From the NCBI GenBank assembly GCA_902565935.1, contig CACFGT010000002.1, positions 1 to 64,000 of the forward strand: DNA of 64,000 nucleotides, written 5' to 3'. A program made the position numbers and the translations under genes. Of the stretch, positions 20,574 to 30,610 are shown piece after piece. The notes under the pieces are model-generated. The model was not told the DNA's origin and searched no databases. It was given only the letters and a program-made list of their open reading frames with translations. Numbering within the stretch: position 1 is the first letter of the stretch; every line of letters starts with the position of its first letter. The DNA comes from an uncultured Pelagibacteraceae bacterium (GTDB lineage: Bacteria; Pseudomonadota; Alphaproteobacteria; Pelagibacterales; Pelagibacteraceae).

Positions 20574-21086
20574 TTAGATTTGTTTAATAGATGTTATATT
20601 TTTTTTTGGGAGTGTCAAAATTAGTCTTTTTATGTGACGTTTTAATCTTGGGTGAACCCATTTTTTATTAATTTCAAATAAAGGAATTAAAACAAAATTA
20701 CGGTTATGCATTCTTGGGTGTGGCAAATTAATACAACTATTCATAATTTTTTGATCATAATCCAAAATATCAATATCGCATTCTCTTGGGGAGTTTTTAA
20801 CCAATTGTTTCCGTCCTAAAGCAACTTCAATTTTTTTACAAACTTGCATTAAATTCTTAGGAGCTAGGGAAGTTTTAACTTCCAAAACTATATTAATATA
20901 TTTTGGCAGATTTGGATTTGGCCACGATAGAGTTTCATAATAACTTGAAGATTTCAAAATTTTAATTCCTTTTTCTAAAAGTTTAGATTTTGCTAATTCG
21001 ATATTAATTATTCTATTCCCTAAATTAGAGCCCAAAGCTAAATAAACTAATCTAACTTGATTTTCTGATATATCTTGCCTTGTCAC
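20574..21086 (-). CDS. folK: 2-amino-4-hydroxy-6-hydroxymethyldihydropteridine pyrophosphokinase
   Basis: [43 protein letters not shown] at 21086 a plausible start; the ORF track extends to 21146. Confidence 0.85.
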   Translation of the reverse strand: MTRQDISENQVRLVYLALGSNLGNRIINIELAKSKLLEKGIKILKSSSYYETLSWPNPNLPKYINIVLEVKTSLAPKNLMQVCKKIEVALGRKQLVKNSPRECDIDILDYDQKIMNSCINLPHPRMHNRNFVLIPLFEINKKWVHPRLKRHIKRLILTLPKKNITSIKQI

Positions 21087-21522
21087 GATTCCAATCCCTT
21101 GTTTTTTTTGCCAAACGTTTATCATATTGTTTTTTTCCTTTAGCAACAGCTAATTCAATTTTAGCTTTACCTTTTTTAAAATACATTTTAGTTGGAATTA
21201 TAGTAAATCCTTCTCTCTGTATTTTTCCAATAAGCTTATTAATTTCTTTTTTGTTTAATAGTAATTTTCTTTCATCCAAAGGTTTATGATTTGTATAACT
21301 AGCTTGTTTATATGAGGCAATATGAGAATTAATCAAAACTATTTCATTATTTTTTTCAACCGCATATGAGTCTGCTATATTTACCTTGCCTTCTCTTACA
21401 GACTTTATTTCAGATCCTTTTAAAACAATTCCAGCTTCAATCAAATTTTCAAAAAAATAATTGAAGCTAGCTTTCCTATTTAAACAAATAATTTTTAAAC
21501 CAATATTGGTTTTTTTTCTCAT
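21052..21522 (-). CDS. smpB: SsrA-binding protein SmpB
   Basis: [60 protein letters not shown]. Confidence 0.96.
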   Translation of the reverse strand: MRKKTNIGLKIICLNRKASFNYFFENLIEAGIVLKGSEIKSVREGKVNIADSYAVEKNNEIVLINSHIASYKQASYTNHKPLDERKLLLNKKEINKLIGKIQREGFTIIPTKMYFKKGKAKIELAVAKGKKQYDKRLAKKTRDWNRDKARYIRKSS

Positions 21523-22403
21523 TAAATCAATTTTGCAGAAAGAAGAGCTTCTTTTACAATTTTTTTTGTATCATCTGTAACTTTAACTAATGGTAATCTT
21601 ACCTCATCATCACATAAATTTAATAATTTTGCTGCATATTTAACTGGACTTGGATTACTTTCAACAAACATAGCATGATGAATAGGTTGTAATATCTTAT
21701 TTAATCTTTCTGCTTCTTTTAATTCGTTATCAGTTTCTGACTTTGAAAATTTTTGAAAATCTGAACAAAGTTTTGGAACAATATTAGCAGTAACACTTAT
21801 GGCCCCTACTCCACCTCTTTTATTAAATTCAAGTGCATTATCATCATTACCAGTTAATTGTATAAAATCTTTACCCATCTTTTTTAATGTTTGATCAACT
21901 CTATTAAGATCACCTGTTGCATCTTTTACTCCAACTATATTTTTTAACTCATAAAGTCTCGCCATTGTATCAACAGACATATCTATTACTGATCTTCCAG
22001 GTATATTGTAAATTATAATTGGAATTCCACATTTATCATTTATAGATTTGTAGTGTTGGTATAAACCTTCTTGTGTTGGTTTATTATAATAAGGTGTAAC
22101 TACCAATGCTGCATTAGCACCAATTTTTTCAGCGTGTGTCGTTAAAGAGATTGCTTCCTCTGTAGAATTTGATCCAGTGCCCGCAAATACGGGTAATTTA
22201 CCTTTACTTTCTTTAACACATAATTCAATAACTTTTTCATGTTCATCATGACTTAAAGTTGGAGATTCACCAGTCGTTCCAGCTGGTACAAGGCCATTTG
22301 TCCCATTTTGGATATGAAAATGAATCAACTTGATGTAAGTATCAACATCAAGTTTATTATTTTTAAATGGAGTGACTAAAGCTACATTTGAACCTTTAAA
22401 CAT
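21522..22403 (-). CDS. dapA: 4-hydroxy-tetrahydrodipicolinate synthase
   Basis: [64 protein letters not shown]. Confidence 0.97.
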   Translation of the reverse strand: MFKGSNVALVTPFKNNKLDVDTYIKLIHFHIQNGTNGLVPAGTTGESPTLSHDEHEKVIELCVKESKGKLPVFAGTGSNSTEEAISLTTHAEKIGANAALVVTPYYNKPTQEGLYQHYKSINDKCGIPIIIYNIPGRSVIDMSVDTMARLYELKNIVGVKDATGDLNRVDQTLKKMGKDFIQLTGNDDNALEFNKRGGVGAISVTANIVPKLCSDFQKFSKSETDNELKEAERLNKILQPIHHAMFVESNPSPVKYAAKLLNLCDDEVRLPLVKVTDDTKKIVKEALLSAKLI

Positions 22404-22440
22404 AAATACTTATAACATAGATTACTGATTCATAAAGATT

Positions 22441-24648
22441 ATGTTCAAGAAAATATCATTTTTAATTATAACATTAATACTAATAAATATAGTTAATTTA
22501 GTTTTAGCAGATATTGTCCCAATTAAAAAACCTTCACAATCTAAAGAAGAAAAAGAAAAAAAATTAATGGTTGATGTCCTAAAACCTCTTCCAAAACCAG
22601 TTATTAAAGATCAAATTAAAAAAATAGATAAAAAAATTGAACCAGAAATAACTAAGGTTGCTGGGATGATTTTACCCAAAAAAAAACCTGTAATAGCTGG
22701 AAAGAAATCTTTAGAAACAGTTAAAAAATCAAAATTTTACAGTAAAAAAGATTTTATAATAGCAAAAAAAGCTTTTTCAGAAATGAAAAAAGCAAAATGG
22801 ACCGATGCATTAAAAACTGCGAAAAGAGCTAGAGATAAATCCATATATAATTTCATCCAATGGAGGCATCTTTTAACAAAAGGAAACAGGGCTTCTTTTT
22901 ACGATTACAAAACATTTATTGATAAAAATGAAAATTTTCCAAGAATTGGCAGGGTTAAATATTTGGCCGAACACAAATTATCTACTGATAAAATCTCACC
23001 AAATAAGATAATTGATTGGTTTGGATCAAACGAACCACTAAGTGGTTTTGGTAAAATGATTTTAGGAGAGAGTTTAATTTTAAAAGATAATCGGCAAGAA
23101 GGTGTAAGATTAATTAAAGAAGGTTGGGTTACTGCTGAATTAAATAAATCACAACTACGATTTTATAGAAAAAAATTTCGAAAATATTTAAATGCAAATG
23201 ATTATATTAAAAGAGCCGATTACTTAGCATGGAATAATAAATATTGGGATTTAAGAAGACTTTTGAGATATTTACCAAAAGAGTATGAGCTATTATACAA
23301 CGCTCGACAGCTTTTAATGAGTAGGTCTTATGGTGTTGATAATGCAATATCAAAAGTACCTGATAAATTTAAAAATGATGCTGGACTAAATTATGATCGA
23401 CTAAAGTGGAGAAGAAAAAGAGGTCGAGTAGATAGTTCAGTTGAAATTTTATTAAAAATTAAAAATACAGAAGATTATTTAGTAAGACCTGATAAATGGT
23501 GGATAGAAAGAGAAATTATTTCTAGATCTTTAATTTATAAAAATAAATATGAGTTAGCTTACAAAATAGCGAGCAATCATGCTTTAACTCAAGGCCCAAA
23601 ATATGCAGAGGCAGAGTGGATGAGTGGCTGGATAGCACTGAGTTTTTTAGATGATCCATTATTAGCCAAAGATCATTTTGAAAACTTTTACAATAATGTA
23701 GGTTATCCAATAAGTGTTTCTCGAGGTGCCTATTGGCTAGGCAGAAGTTATAAAAAATTAGGAAATAATGATTTATCTTTAAAATGGTTTCAAGAAGCTG
23801 CAAATTATTTAACAACTTATTATGGTCAATTGGCATTTATGGAATTAAACGGTGACAAAAAATTTGAATTATCTAAAGATCAAGAAGTTAAAAAAGAATA
23901 CAGAGATTATTTTTTTAAACAGGAATTAGTAAAAATTATTTATCTTTTGGATGAACTAAATGAAGACAAATATGCTAAACATGTATTAAGATATTTGGCA
24001 AATGATGATATCAAAAACGGAAGTGAAATATTAGCTGCAGAATTAGCTACAAATATAGAAAGATTTGATTTTGCAATTCAAATCGCTAAAATTGCTTCAT
24101 ATGAAAAAAGATTTCATAATAAATATAATTATCCAATTATAAGCACACCAAATTATATTAACGGGCGAAAAATTCCTGAATCAGCTTTTATATTATCAAT
24201 AATTAGACAAGAGAGTGAATTTGACTTAAAAGCAAATAGCCATGCTGGTGCAAAAGGTTTAATGCAATTAATGCCTTACACTGCAAAATTAGTAGCTAAA
24301 CAAGCAAAATTACCTTACTCAAAATCAAGACTAACAACTGATCCTGAATACAATATCAATCTCGGATCTCATTATATTGCAGGTTTAATACTTGAATATG
24401 ATGGAGCATATCCTTTTGCAATTGCAGCCTATAACGCTGGACCCAAAAGAGTAAGATATTGGAAAAGAATAAATAAAGACCCACAAAAAAAACAAACAAA
24501 CTATGTAGACTGGATAGAATTAATAAAATTTAGAGAAACTAGAAATTATGTTCAAAGAGTTTTAGAAAATTATAATGTTTATAGATATATTTTAGAACAA
24601 AAACCAATTTCTATGAAAAATTATTTTAAAGATAACCCTCTATTTTAG
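22441..24648 (+). CDS. slt: Soluble lytic murein transglycosylase (SLT domain, N-terminal signal and alpha-superhelix)
   Basis: ESAFILSIIRQESEFDLKANSHAGAKGLMQLMPYTAK, AIAAYNAGPKRVRYW. Confidence 0.92.
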   Translation: MFKKISFLIITLILINIVNLVLADIVPIKKPSQSKEEKEKKLMVDVLKPLPKPVIKDQIKKIDKKIEPEITKVAGMILPKKKPVIAGKKSLETVKKSKFYSKKDFIIAKKAFSEMKKAKWTDALKTAKRARDKSIYNFIQWRHLLTKGNRASFYDYKTFIDKNENFPRIGRVKYLAEHKLSTDKISPNKIIDWFGSNEPLSGFGKMILGESLILKDNRQEGVRLIKEGWVTAELNKSQLRFYRKKFRKYLNANDYIKRADYLAWNNKYWDLRRLLRYLPKEYELLYNARQLLMSRSYGVDNAISKVPDKFKNDAGLNYDRLKWRRKRGRVDSSVEILLKIKNTEDYLVRPDKWWIEREIISRSLIYKNKYELAYKIASNHALTQGPKYAEAEWMSGWIALSFLDDPLLAKDHFENFYNNVGYPISVSRGAYWLGRSYKKLGNNDLSLKWFQEAANYLTTYYGQLAFMELNGDKKFELSKDQEVKKEYRDYFFKQELVKIIYLLDELNEDKYAKHVLRYLANDDIKNGSEILAAELATNIERFDFAIQIAKIASYEKRFHNKYNYPIISTPNYINGRKIPESAFILSIIRQESEFDLKANSHAGAKGLMQLMPYTAKLVAKQAKLPYSKSRLTTDPEYNINLGSHYIAGLILEYDGAYPFAIAAYNAGPKRVRYWKRINKDPQKKQTNYVDWIELIKFRETRNYVQRVLENYNVYRYILEQKPISMKNYFKDNPLF

Positions 24649-24653
24649 GATAA

Positions 24654-24745
24654 TGGCGGAAGAGGAGGGATTCGAACCCTCGGTACAAGTTTCCTCGCAC
24701 GGTCATTTAGCAAACGACTGGTTTAAGCCTCTCACCCACTCTTCC
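24654..24745 (-). tRNA. tRNA-Ser (anticodon GCU), CCA encoded
   Basis: Minus strand GGAAGAGTGGGTGAGAGGCTTAAACCAGTCGTTTGCTAAATGACCGTGCGAGGAAACTTGTACCGAGGGTTCGAATCCCTCCTCTTCCGCCA: class II with long variable arm, acceptor GGAAGAG/CTCTTCC, T-loop GGTTCGAATCC. Confidence 0.96.
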
Positions 24746-24760
24746 AAAGTATAAATTTAA

Positions 24761-26341
24761 CTAATATTCTACAATTTTAGATAAATCTATAAAACTTTTA
24801 TTAACTTTTAAAAACGTATTTTTATTAGTGAATTTTGAGTAACAAGTCAATTTTTTATCATTATTACTTTGAATTGCTCTATTTACCAAAATTGCATAAT
24901 CAAATCTTTCATTAAGATCAACAATATCAAAATTTTTAATATCGTATTTTCTTAAATAATATTTCACATTATTTGGATTTGCTCCACAAACTGAAATTTT
25001 TACAAATCTTTTATTATCAATTTTATATGAAAATTTTTTAATCAATTCTTTTAATGATGTGCCCCAGTAATCATTTTCAAAAGAGTCTTTTTTCAAAAAG
25101 ATATCATTAAAGACATTAAGATAAGTATAATGATATGGTGAAATAATAAAAAATTTTATTAAGAAAATAATAAAAAAAGGTATTAAAAAGACAATCAAAA
25201 CTTTATTATGAATTTTGTCTCGATTTTCTAATAAATAATGTAAATATATAGCGGGAAAAAAATTAAAAATAGGAATTAAATATAAGAAATATCTTAAACC
25301 ATCATGAATTTTTAATTTTAAAAAGATTGCAATAAGCGCTGGTAATATTAATAAAATTAAAGAAATTGTAATTTTATAATTAAAATCCTTAATATTTAAA
25401 GAAGTTGCTAAATTCTTATAAAAAATAAAGAAAAATAAGAAACCAAACAAAAAGATTGAAGGAAATTTAAATAAAACATTAGTAAATAAATAATTCCATG
25501 GAGTAAATTTTGTCTCATAAAAAATACCCTTAAAATAACTTACTTGGACTCCTTGAGAAATATCCTTTAATGACTCAAAAAAAATTTTAAAAGGCTCAAC
25601 TACAATATTAGAATGAGTATTAGGCCAACAAAGAACTAGTAAAATATAAGAACTGAAAATTATTATAGTAATATGATAAATAAAATCTTTAAAGATTATT
25701 TTTTTTGTAAACTTTTTGAAAATTAAAATTTCTAATAATAAAAAAAAAATTATAGGTATCAAAGTGCCCAAAAAAATTACTCTGACACCTGTGCCTAGAC
25801 CAACAAAAATTCCAATTTTTAATGAAATATTTTTTCTTAAATTAACATCCTCAGTTTTTAAATATTTAACTACATAATATAATATCCAAAAGTGTGAGGT
25901 CGCTATAATTGTATCCTTCGGATTGATACTTAAGTGACCAAAAATAATTGGTGAAAAAATAGATATTAAAAAAAAATATTTTGCAATTTCTGATCCAAAA
26001 AAAAATTTAACAATTTTTTTTAGCCCAATTAATCCAGCAAGTCCAACCATAAAATTTAACAAATAAAAACTCTCATAATAAAAATTTCTTGGAAAGATTG
26101 AGCTAAATAAAGCTGAAATAGTATCGTACAGACCTGGATAGTATCTTAAATGTAAAATATCATAATAATCATATCTACCTAAACTAAATAAATATTTTAA
26201 TCTCCTCTCACCATTTTCTATGTGAAAGACTTGGTCATAAGACAGACCAAGAGAAAAAATACAATATAGTGAGAATAATATTCCTGATATGATTAAAAAA
26301 TAATTAACAAATTTATTTTTATTTATTCTCAATATCAGCAA
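24761..26341 (-). CDS. GT-C fold membrane glycosyltransferase (ArnT/PMT-like, GT39-related)
   Basis: 526 aa polytopic; LSYDQVFHIENGERR first loop with acidic residue, GHLSINPKDTIIATSHFW motif. Confidence 0.65.
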   Translation of the reverse strand: MLILRINKNKFVNYFLIISGILFSLYCIFSLGLSYDQVFHIENGERRLKYLFSLGRYDYYDILHLRYYPGLYDTISALFSSIFPRNFYYESFYLLNFMVGLAGLIGLKKIVKFFFGSEIAKYFFLISIFSPIIFGHLSINPKDTIIATSHFWILYYVVKYLKTEDVNLRKNISLKIGIFVGLGTGVRVIFLGTLIPIIFFLLLEILIFKKFTKKIIFKDFIYHITIIIFSSYILLVLCWPNTHSNIVVEPFKIFFESLKDISQGVQVSYFKGIFYETKFTPWNYLFTNVLFKFPSIFLFGFLFFFIFYKNLATSLNIKDFNYKITISLILLILPALIAIFLKLKIHDGLRYFLYLIPIFNFFPAIYLHYLLENRDKIHNKVLIVFLIPFFIIFLIKFFIISPYHYTYLNVFNDIFLKKDSFENDYWGTSLKELIKKFSYKIDNKRFVKISVCGANPNNVKYYLRKYDIKNFDIVDLNERFDYAILVNRAIQSNNDKKLTCYSKFTNKNTFLKVNKSFIDLSKIVEY

Positions 26342-26612
26342 ACTCTTTCTGAATTTTCTTATAAAGTTTATATAATAAAATTTTATCTTCTTTATTCAAA
26401 ATATTCTCTTTTTCTAAACCATTTTTAATTTCGTTTCTGACTTTATTTTTTAAATCATTTCTGAACTTACTTTTATCTAAGGATAGTAAAGTATCAATTT
26501 TCTCAATTCTTTCAGCTAATAATAGGTTAAAAACTACATTAATAATGATTATAATTGAGAGCGTAATAGCAGCAAGTTTTATAAAAAAAATTTTTAAATT
26601 ATTTTTTTCCAT
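26319..26612 (-). CDS. Unassigned small one-TM protein with charged C-terminal helix
   Basis: 97 aa: LAAITLSIIIIINVVFNLLLA TM followed by Lys/Glu-rich segment; translationally coupled on both sides. Confidence 0.55.
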   Translation of the reverse strand: MEKNNLKIFFIKLAAITLSIIIIINVVFNLLLAERIEKIDTLLSLDKSKFRNDLKNKVRNEIKNGLEKENILNKEDKILLYKLYKKIQKEFADIENK

Positions 26613-27348
26613 AATATTTTTTATACCATTCTAAAGTTAAGAATAAAGCTTGATATTGAGGTTTATTAATAATTTTATTTAAATTACTCGATTTTAGAAT
26701 TTTGTATAGTTTCTTTAGGTTTATTTTATTTGACTTAATTTCTTTATAAATAAATTTATCATTATAAGAAAGTAATTTAAAAATATCTTTATTTAGATCT
26801 TTTACAAAAGTAAAATTTTTTACTTGATTCAAATTAAAATTTTTTTTCTTTTTTTGATAAAGGTGTTTAAAAATAGATGGAAAAATTCGTCTATTATTCA
26901 GATCATAAGGACCAAAAATACTATCAATATTTAATAATCTTAATTTACAATTATTTTCTTTACTCAATATATAAACTTTAAGCATTTCTTTACTCAATGC
27001 ATAAAAATTCTTATTTTTTTTATTTTCAATCATATCTTTTGAAAGAAATAAAAAAAGTTTAATTCTAAGTTTATTTGATATTTTTAAGATTGATAAAGGT
27101 AAATAAAAATTTGCCTCTAAAATTTTTGAAAAATTACTTGAATAAGAATTATCATTATTAGCAGCAAAATTCAAAATTGTATCTATCTTATTTTTTTTAA
27201 CAATTTTTTCTAAATCTTTTTCAAATAAAAATTTTTTATTTTTTTTAAACGTCTTATTAAAATAAAAAATTTTTAATTTATCTTTAAAATCATATGTAAA
27301 ATTTTTAGCAATGAATGAGTTTTTTCCAATTAAAAGAATATTATTCAC
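26599..27348 (-). CDS. NAD(P)-dependent epimerase/reductase (SDR, RmlD-like)
   Basis: N-terminal ILLIGKNSFIAKNFTYDF; NFAANNDNSYSSNF; YALSKEMLKVYI (YxxxK); LRLLNIDSIFGPYD. Confidence 0.7.
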   Translation of the reverse strand: MNNILLIGKNSFIAKNFTYDFKDKLKIFYFNKTFKKNKKFLFEKDLEKIVKKNKIDTILNFAANNDNSYSSNFSKILEANFYLPLSILKISNKLRIKLFLFLSKDMIENKKNKNFYALSKEMLKVYILSKENNCKLRLLNIDSIFGPYDLNNRRIFPSIFKHLYQKKKKNFNLNQVKNFTFVKDLNKDIFKLLSYNDKFIYKEIKSNKINLKKLYKILKSSNLNKIINKPQYQALFLTLEWYKKYYGKK

Positions 27349-28607
27349 TAGAAATTATACGAAAATGAGTCAAAGTTATTATTTAAAAAATATTTATAAT
27401 TAAATCTATCAACTATATGAAGCATAGGTAAATGAAAAACTAATTTACCACCATTTAATAAAAATCTTTTTTCTTGGTCAATTACTTCCTTACGAAAAGA
27501 CCAAATCAAAACTAAAAGATATTTAGGTTTCATTTTCCTCATTTTTTGTTTTGAGATAATTTTGATATTGCTTCCTGGCGTATAACGATTGAATTTAAAA
27601 GGATTTGCATCACATATGTATTTAAGTTTTTTTTCATCAATTTTACAATGATTTAAAACTATATTTCCTTTAGTTGAGGCCCCATATCCAATGACATTAT
27701 TTTTATTTTTCTCTAAAAATAAATTCAATATTTTTTTAATATTATCGACTCTTTTATTGAAGTTCACAAAGCTTATATCGTTTATTTGTTCTTCAATTTT
27801 TTTTTGATCATTTATTTTTTTAATTTTTGCTTTATATTTTGAGTTTTTTTTAGCACAAATAATTTCTATACTCCCACCATTAATATCATTCAAGTTAAAG
27901 TCTAAAATTTTTAAACCATTTTTTTTTATAACATTTTCAAATGTGTTTAATGTATAGTATGTTACATGTTCATGACAAATTTGATCATAAGTTAAATTTT
28001 TTAAAAGTGATGGAAAATAAGATAATTCTAAAACCCACCTTCCATTCTTACTTAATAAATTATTGATATCTTTGCAAAAAGAGTTTGGATCTTCTATGTC
28101 GTAAAACATTGCAAAAGATGTAATTAATTCAAATTTAATATTATCATATTTTTTCTCAATTTTTTCTTTTTTAAAATAATCAACAATTAAATTAATTTTT
28201 TTAGAATGATATTTCTTAAATTTTTCAGCTGATGGATCAATTCCATATAAATTTAAATTCTTAAAACTTTGAAAAAAATTCAAAAAAGTCCCATCATTAC
28301 AACCAATATCTAAAATATTACAATTTTTTTTACTCAAATCTTTTTTTAATGATAAATATTTTTTTTTCATATGGTTAATCATTAGTGGACTGAGCGATGT
28401 TCTGTATCCATAATTCAATCCATACATTTGATTTAATTTAGGTAATGTTTTAAATTGAATTAATTCACATTTTTTACATATATATAAATCAAGCGAGTAA
28501 TTTCTTAAGTTACTCATCTTTTTTTTATAAAAATGACTGCTTATTGGTTGTTTACCAATATTAATTATTTTTTTTAGAGATCTAGATTTACAATTTTTAC
28601 AAGACAT
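27348..28607 (-). CDS. NDP-sugar C-methyltransferase (TylC3-like, with N-terminal zinc-binding domain)
   Basis: SCKNCKSRSLKKIINIGKQPISSHF...LYICKKCELIQ; CNILDIGCNDGTFLNFF; HEHVTYYTLNTFENVIKKNGLKI; VIGYGASTKGNIVLNHC. Confidence 0.82.
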   Translation of the reverse strand: MSCKNCKSRSLKKIINIGKQPISSHFYKKKMSNLRNYSLDLYICKKCELIQFKTLPKLNQMYGLNYGYRTSLSPLMINHMKKKYLSLKKDLSKKNCNILDIGCNDGTFLNFFQSFKNLNLYGIDPSAEKFKKYHSKKINLIVDYFKKEKIEKKYDNIKFELITSFAMFYDIEDPNSFCKDINNLLSKNGRWVLELSYFPSLLKNLTYDQICHEHVTYYTLNTFENVIKKNGLKILDFNLNDINGGSIEIICAKKNSKYKAKIKKINDQKKIEEQINDISFVNFNKRVDNIKKILNLFLEKNKNNVIGYGASTKGNIVLNHCKIDEKKLKYICDANPFKFNRYTPGSNIKIISKQKMRKMKPKYLLVLIWSFRKEVIDQEKRFLLNGGKLVFHLPMLHIVDRFNYKYFLNNNFDSFSYNF

Positions 28608-28635
28608 TTATAATCATTAGTAATTATTAATTTTT

Positions 28636-29556
28636 ATGATATCAATAGTTATTCCCTGCTATAACGAAGAAACAATTATTGATGATTTTATTAAAGAACT
28701 TCATCAAAATATATCTAAAATAAGTGAAAGTTTTGAAGTAATTTTTATTGATAATAAAAGTAATGATGAAACAGTCAATAAATTAAAAGAAAAAATAAAT
28801 ATTTTTGAAAATGCAAAAATTATTTGTCTTACGAACTATTTTGGGAAAGAATCAGCTATACTTTCCGGCATAGATAACTCAAAAGGTAACTCTTGCATCA
28901 TAATGGATCCTGATTTAGAGGATCCACCCTCTTTAATCAAAGACATGATTAATGAGTCAAAAAAAGGTTTTAATGTTGTTTATGCAGTTAGAAAAAGTAT
29001 TGAAACTACTTTAATTAAGAAATTTATGAGATCAATTTTTTATTTTTTATATAAAAATCTAGTTGATAAAAATTTTTTGATACCCGCGAATACAGGAGAT
29101 TTTAGGTTGATAGATAAAAAAATAATTGATCAATTAAAAAGTATGAGAGAAAGAACAAGATTTTTAAGAGGTCTTGTTTCTTTTATTGGTGCAAAGCAAA
29201 AATCAATAGAATTTGATAGGCCTTTTAGAAAAAAAGGAAAATCTAAATCTAATATTTTTTTTCTGATAAGATATGGCTTTGATGCATTACTTTCGTCTAC
29301 TGCAGGACCGGCTAATCTTATAACTAAATTTGGAATTTTTTCATTGGCTACGATTTTTATCTTTTTAATTTTTATTTTAATTAATAAATTTTTTTTTAAT
29401 CCCTATGAGGGTTTTTCTTTTACAATTATCTTAATACTTTTTTTATTTTCATTAAATACAATAATGATTGGTATTATTGGAGAATATATTACTCGTATAT
29501 ACAATGAAGTAAAACAAAGACCAAATTACATAATTGAAGAGATTATCGAACGTTAA
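28636..29556 (+). CDS. Family 2 glycosyltransferase, GtrB/ArnC/DPM-like polyprenyl-phosphate sugar transferase
   Basis: ISIVIPCYNEETIIDDF, DPDLEDPPSLI, GDFRLIDKK, RTRFLRGLVSFIGAKQKSIEFDRPFRKKGKSK, two C-terminal TMs. Confidence 0.85.
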   Translation: MISIVIPCYNEETIIDDFIKELHQNISKISESFEVIFIDNKSNDETVNKLKEKINIFENAKIICLTNYFGKESAILSGIDNSKGNSCIIMDPDLEDPPSLIKDMINESKKGFNVVYAVRKSIETTLIKKFMRSIFYFLYKNLVDKNFLIPANTGDFRLIDKKIIDQLKSMRERTRFLRGLVSFIGAKQKSIEFDRPFRKKGKSKSNIFFLIRYGFDALLSSTAGPANLITKFGIFSLATIFIFLIFILINKFFFNPYEGFSFTIILILFLFSLNTIMIGIIGEYITRIYNEVKQRPNYIIEEIIER

Positions 29557-30610
29557 AATAATTTTCAATTTGCGAATGGGTAAATTTTTTAATATCTTTT
29601 TTTTCTAGATAATATTTATACCATAAAGCCGTTAAATAAATACTTTTTTCAAAATCATACAATGGAAACCATTTTAGAAATTTTTTAATCTTCTGAGAAT
29701 TTAATAATAATAATCTTGACTCTATAAATTTTATTTTTCGCACTTTGATTTTGTATTTTTTACCAATAACATTTGAAAATTTCTTAGTTAGATTCAAAAC
29801 ATTAATATATTTTTTTTTAAATGGTCCAACGTTATAAGGTCCGCTGTATCTTACTTTATTTTTATAATGAAAAATTGGAATAAGAAGATAGCCGTAACAT
29901 ACATCAAGGACATGTTGCCAAGGCCTGATATGTTTTGGGTTTCTTAAACTGATAACTTTTGTTTTTGAATTTTTAATAATGTCAGGGATTATTCTGTATT
30001 TACTAAAGTCACCACCACCAATTACATTGCCAGCTCTTACGCTACTCAAACCAAAATGTAATTTTTTTTTTGATTTTAGTAAATATGAATTAATTAATTG
30101 TTCGCACATCGCTTTTGAAGAGGAATACACTTCAACACCACCCAGTGTAGAGTTTTCGTTGAAAGCTTTTTTTTTATTTGTATTTAAATAACATTTATCA
30201 CTAGTTGCAATTACAACAGATTTAACTGATTTTTGGATTATGCTGCTTTTAATTAGATTATTTGTACCTAAAACATTTGTTTCTAATGTTTCGAGTGGTT
30301 TTTTTTGACTTTCAATCACTAAACTTTGTGCTGCTAAATGAAAAATAATATGTGGTCTAAAAGTATTAATTTTTTTTGATAAAGTCTTATAGTCAACTAT
30401 ATCATTAAAAAAAGATTCTTTTAGAAACTTTTTTTTAAATATTCTAAAAAAAATAAAATTATCATTTTTGGATAAAGATAAAGAATATCCTTTTACTTTG
30501 GCGCCAAAAAAACTTAAAATCAAAAAAAGCCACATACCCTTAAATCCTGTATGACCTGTGATAAATATTCTTTTATTTTTATAAAAATTTTTTAATTGCT
30601 TTAAACCCAT
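29543..30610 (-). CDS. rfbG: CDP-glucose 4,6-dehydratase
   Basis: RIFITGHTGFKGMWLFLILSFFGAKVKGYSL, HLAAQSLVIESQKKPLETLETNVLGT, VYSSSKAMCEQL, RPWQHVLDVCYGYLLI. Confidence 0.9.
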   Translation of the reverse strand: MGLKQLKNFYKNKRIFITGHTGFKGMWLFLILSFFGAKVKGYSLSLSKNDNFIFFRIFKKKFLKESFFNDIVDYKTLSKKINTFRPHIIFHLAAQSLVIESQKKPLETLETNVLGTNNLIKSSIIQKSVKSVVIATSDKCYLNTNKKKAFNENSTLGGVEVYSSSKAMCEQLINSYLLKSKKKLHFGLSSVRAGNVIGGGDFSKYRIIPDIIKNSKTKVISLRNPKHIRPWQHVLDVCYGYLLIPIFHYKNKVRYSGPYNVGPFKKKYINVLNLTKKFSNVIGKKYKIKVRKIKFIESRLLLLNSQKIKKFLKWFPLYDFEKSIYLTALWYKYYLEKKDIKKFTHSQIENYFNVR

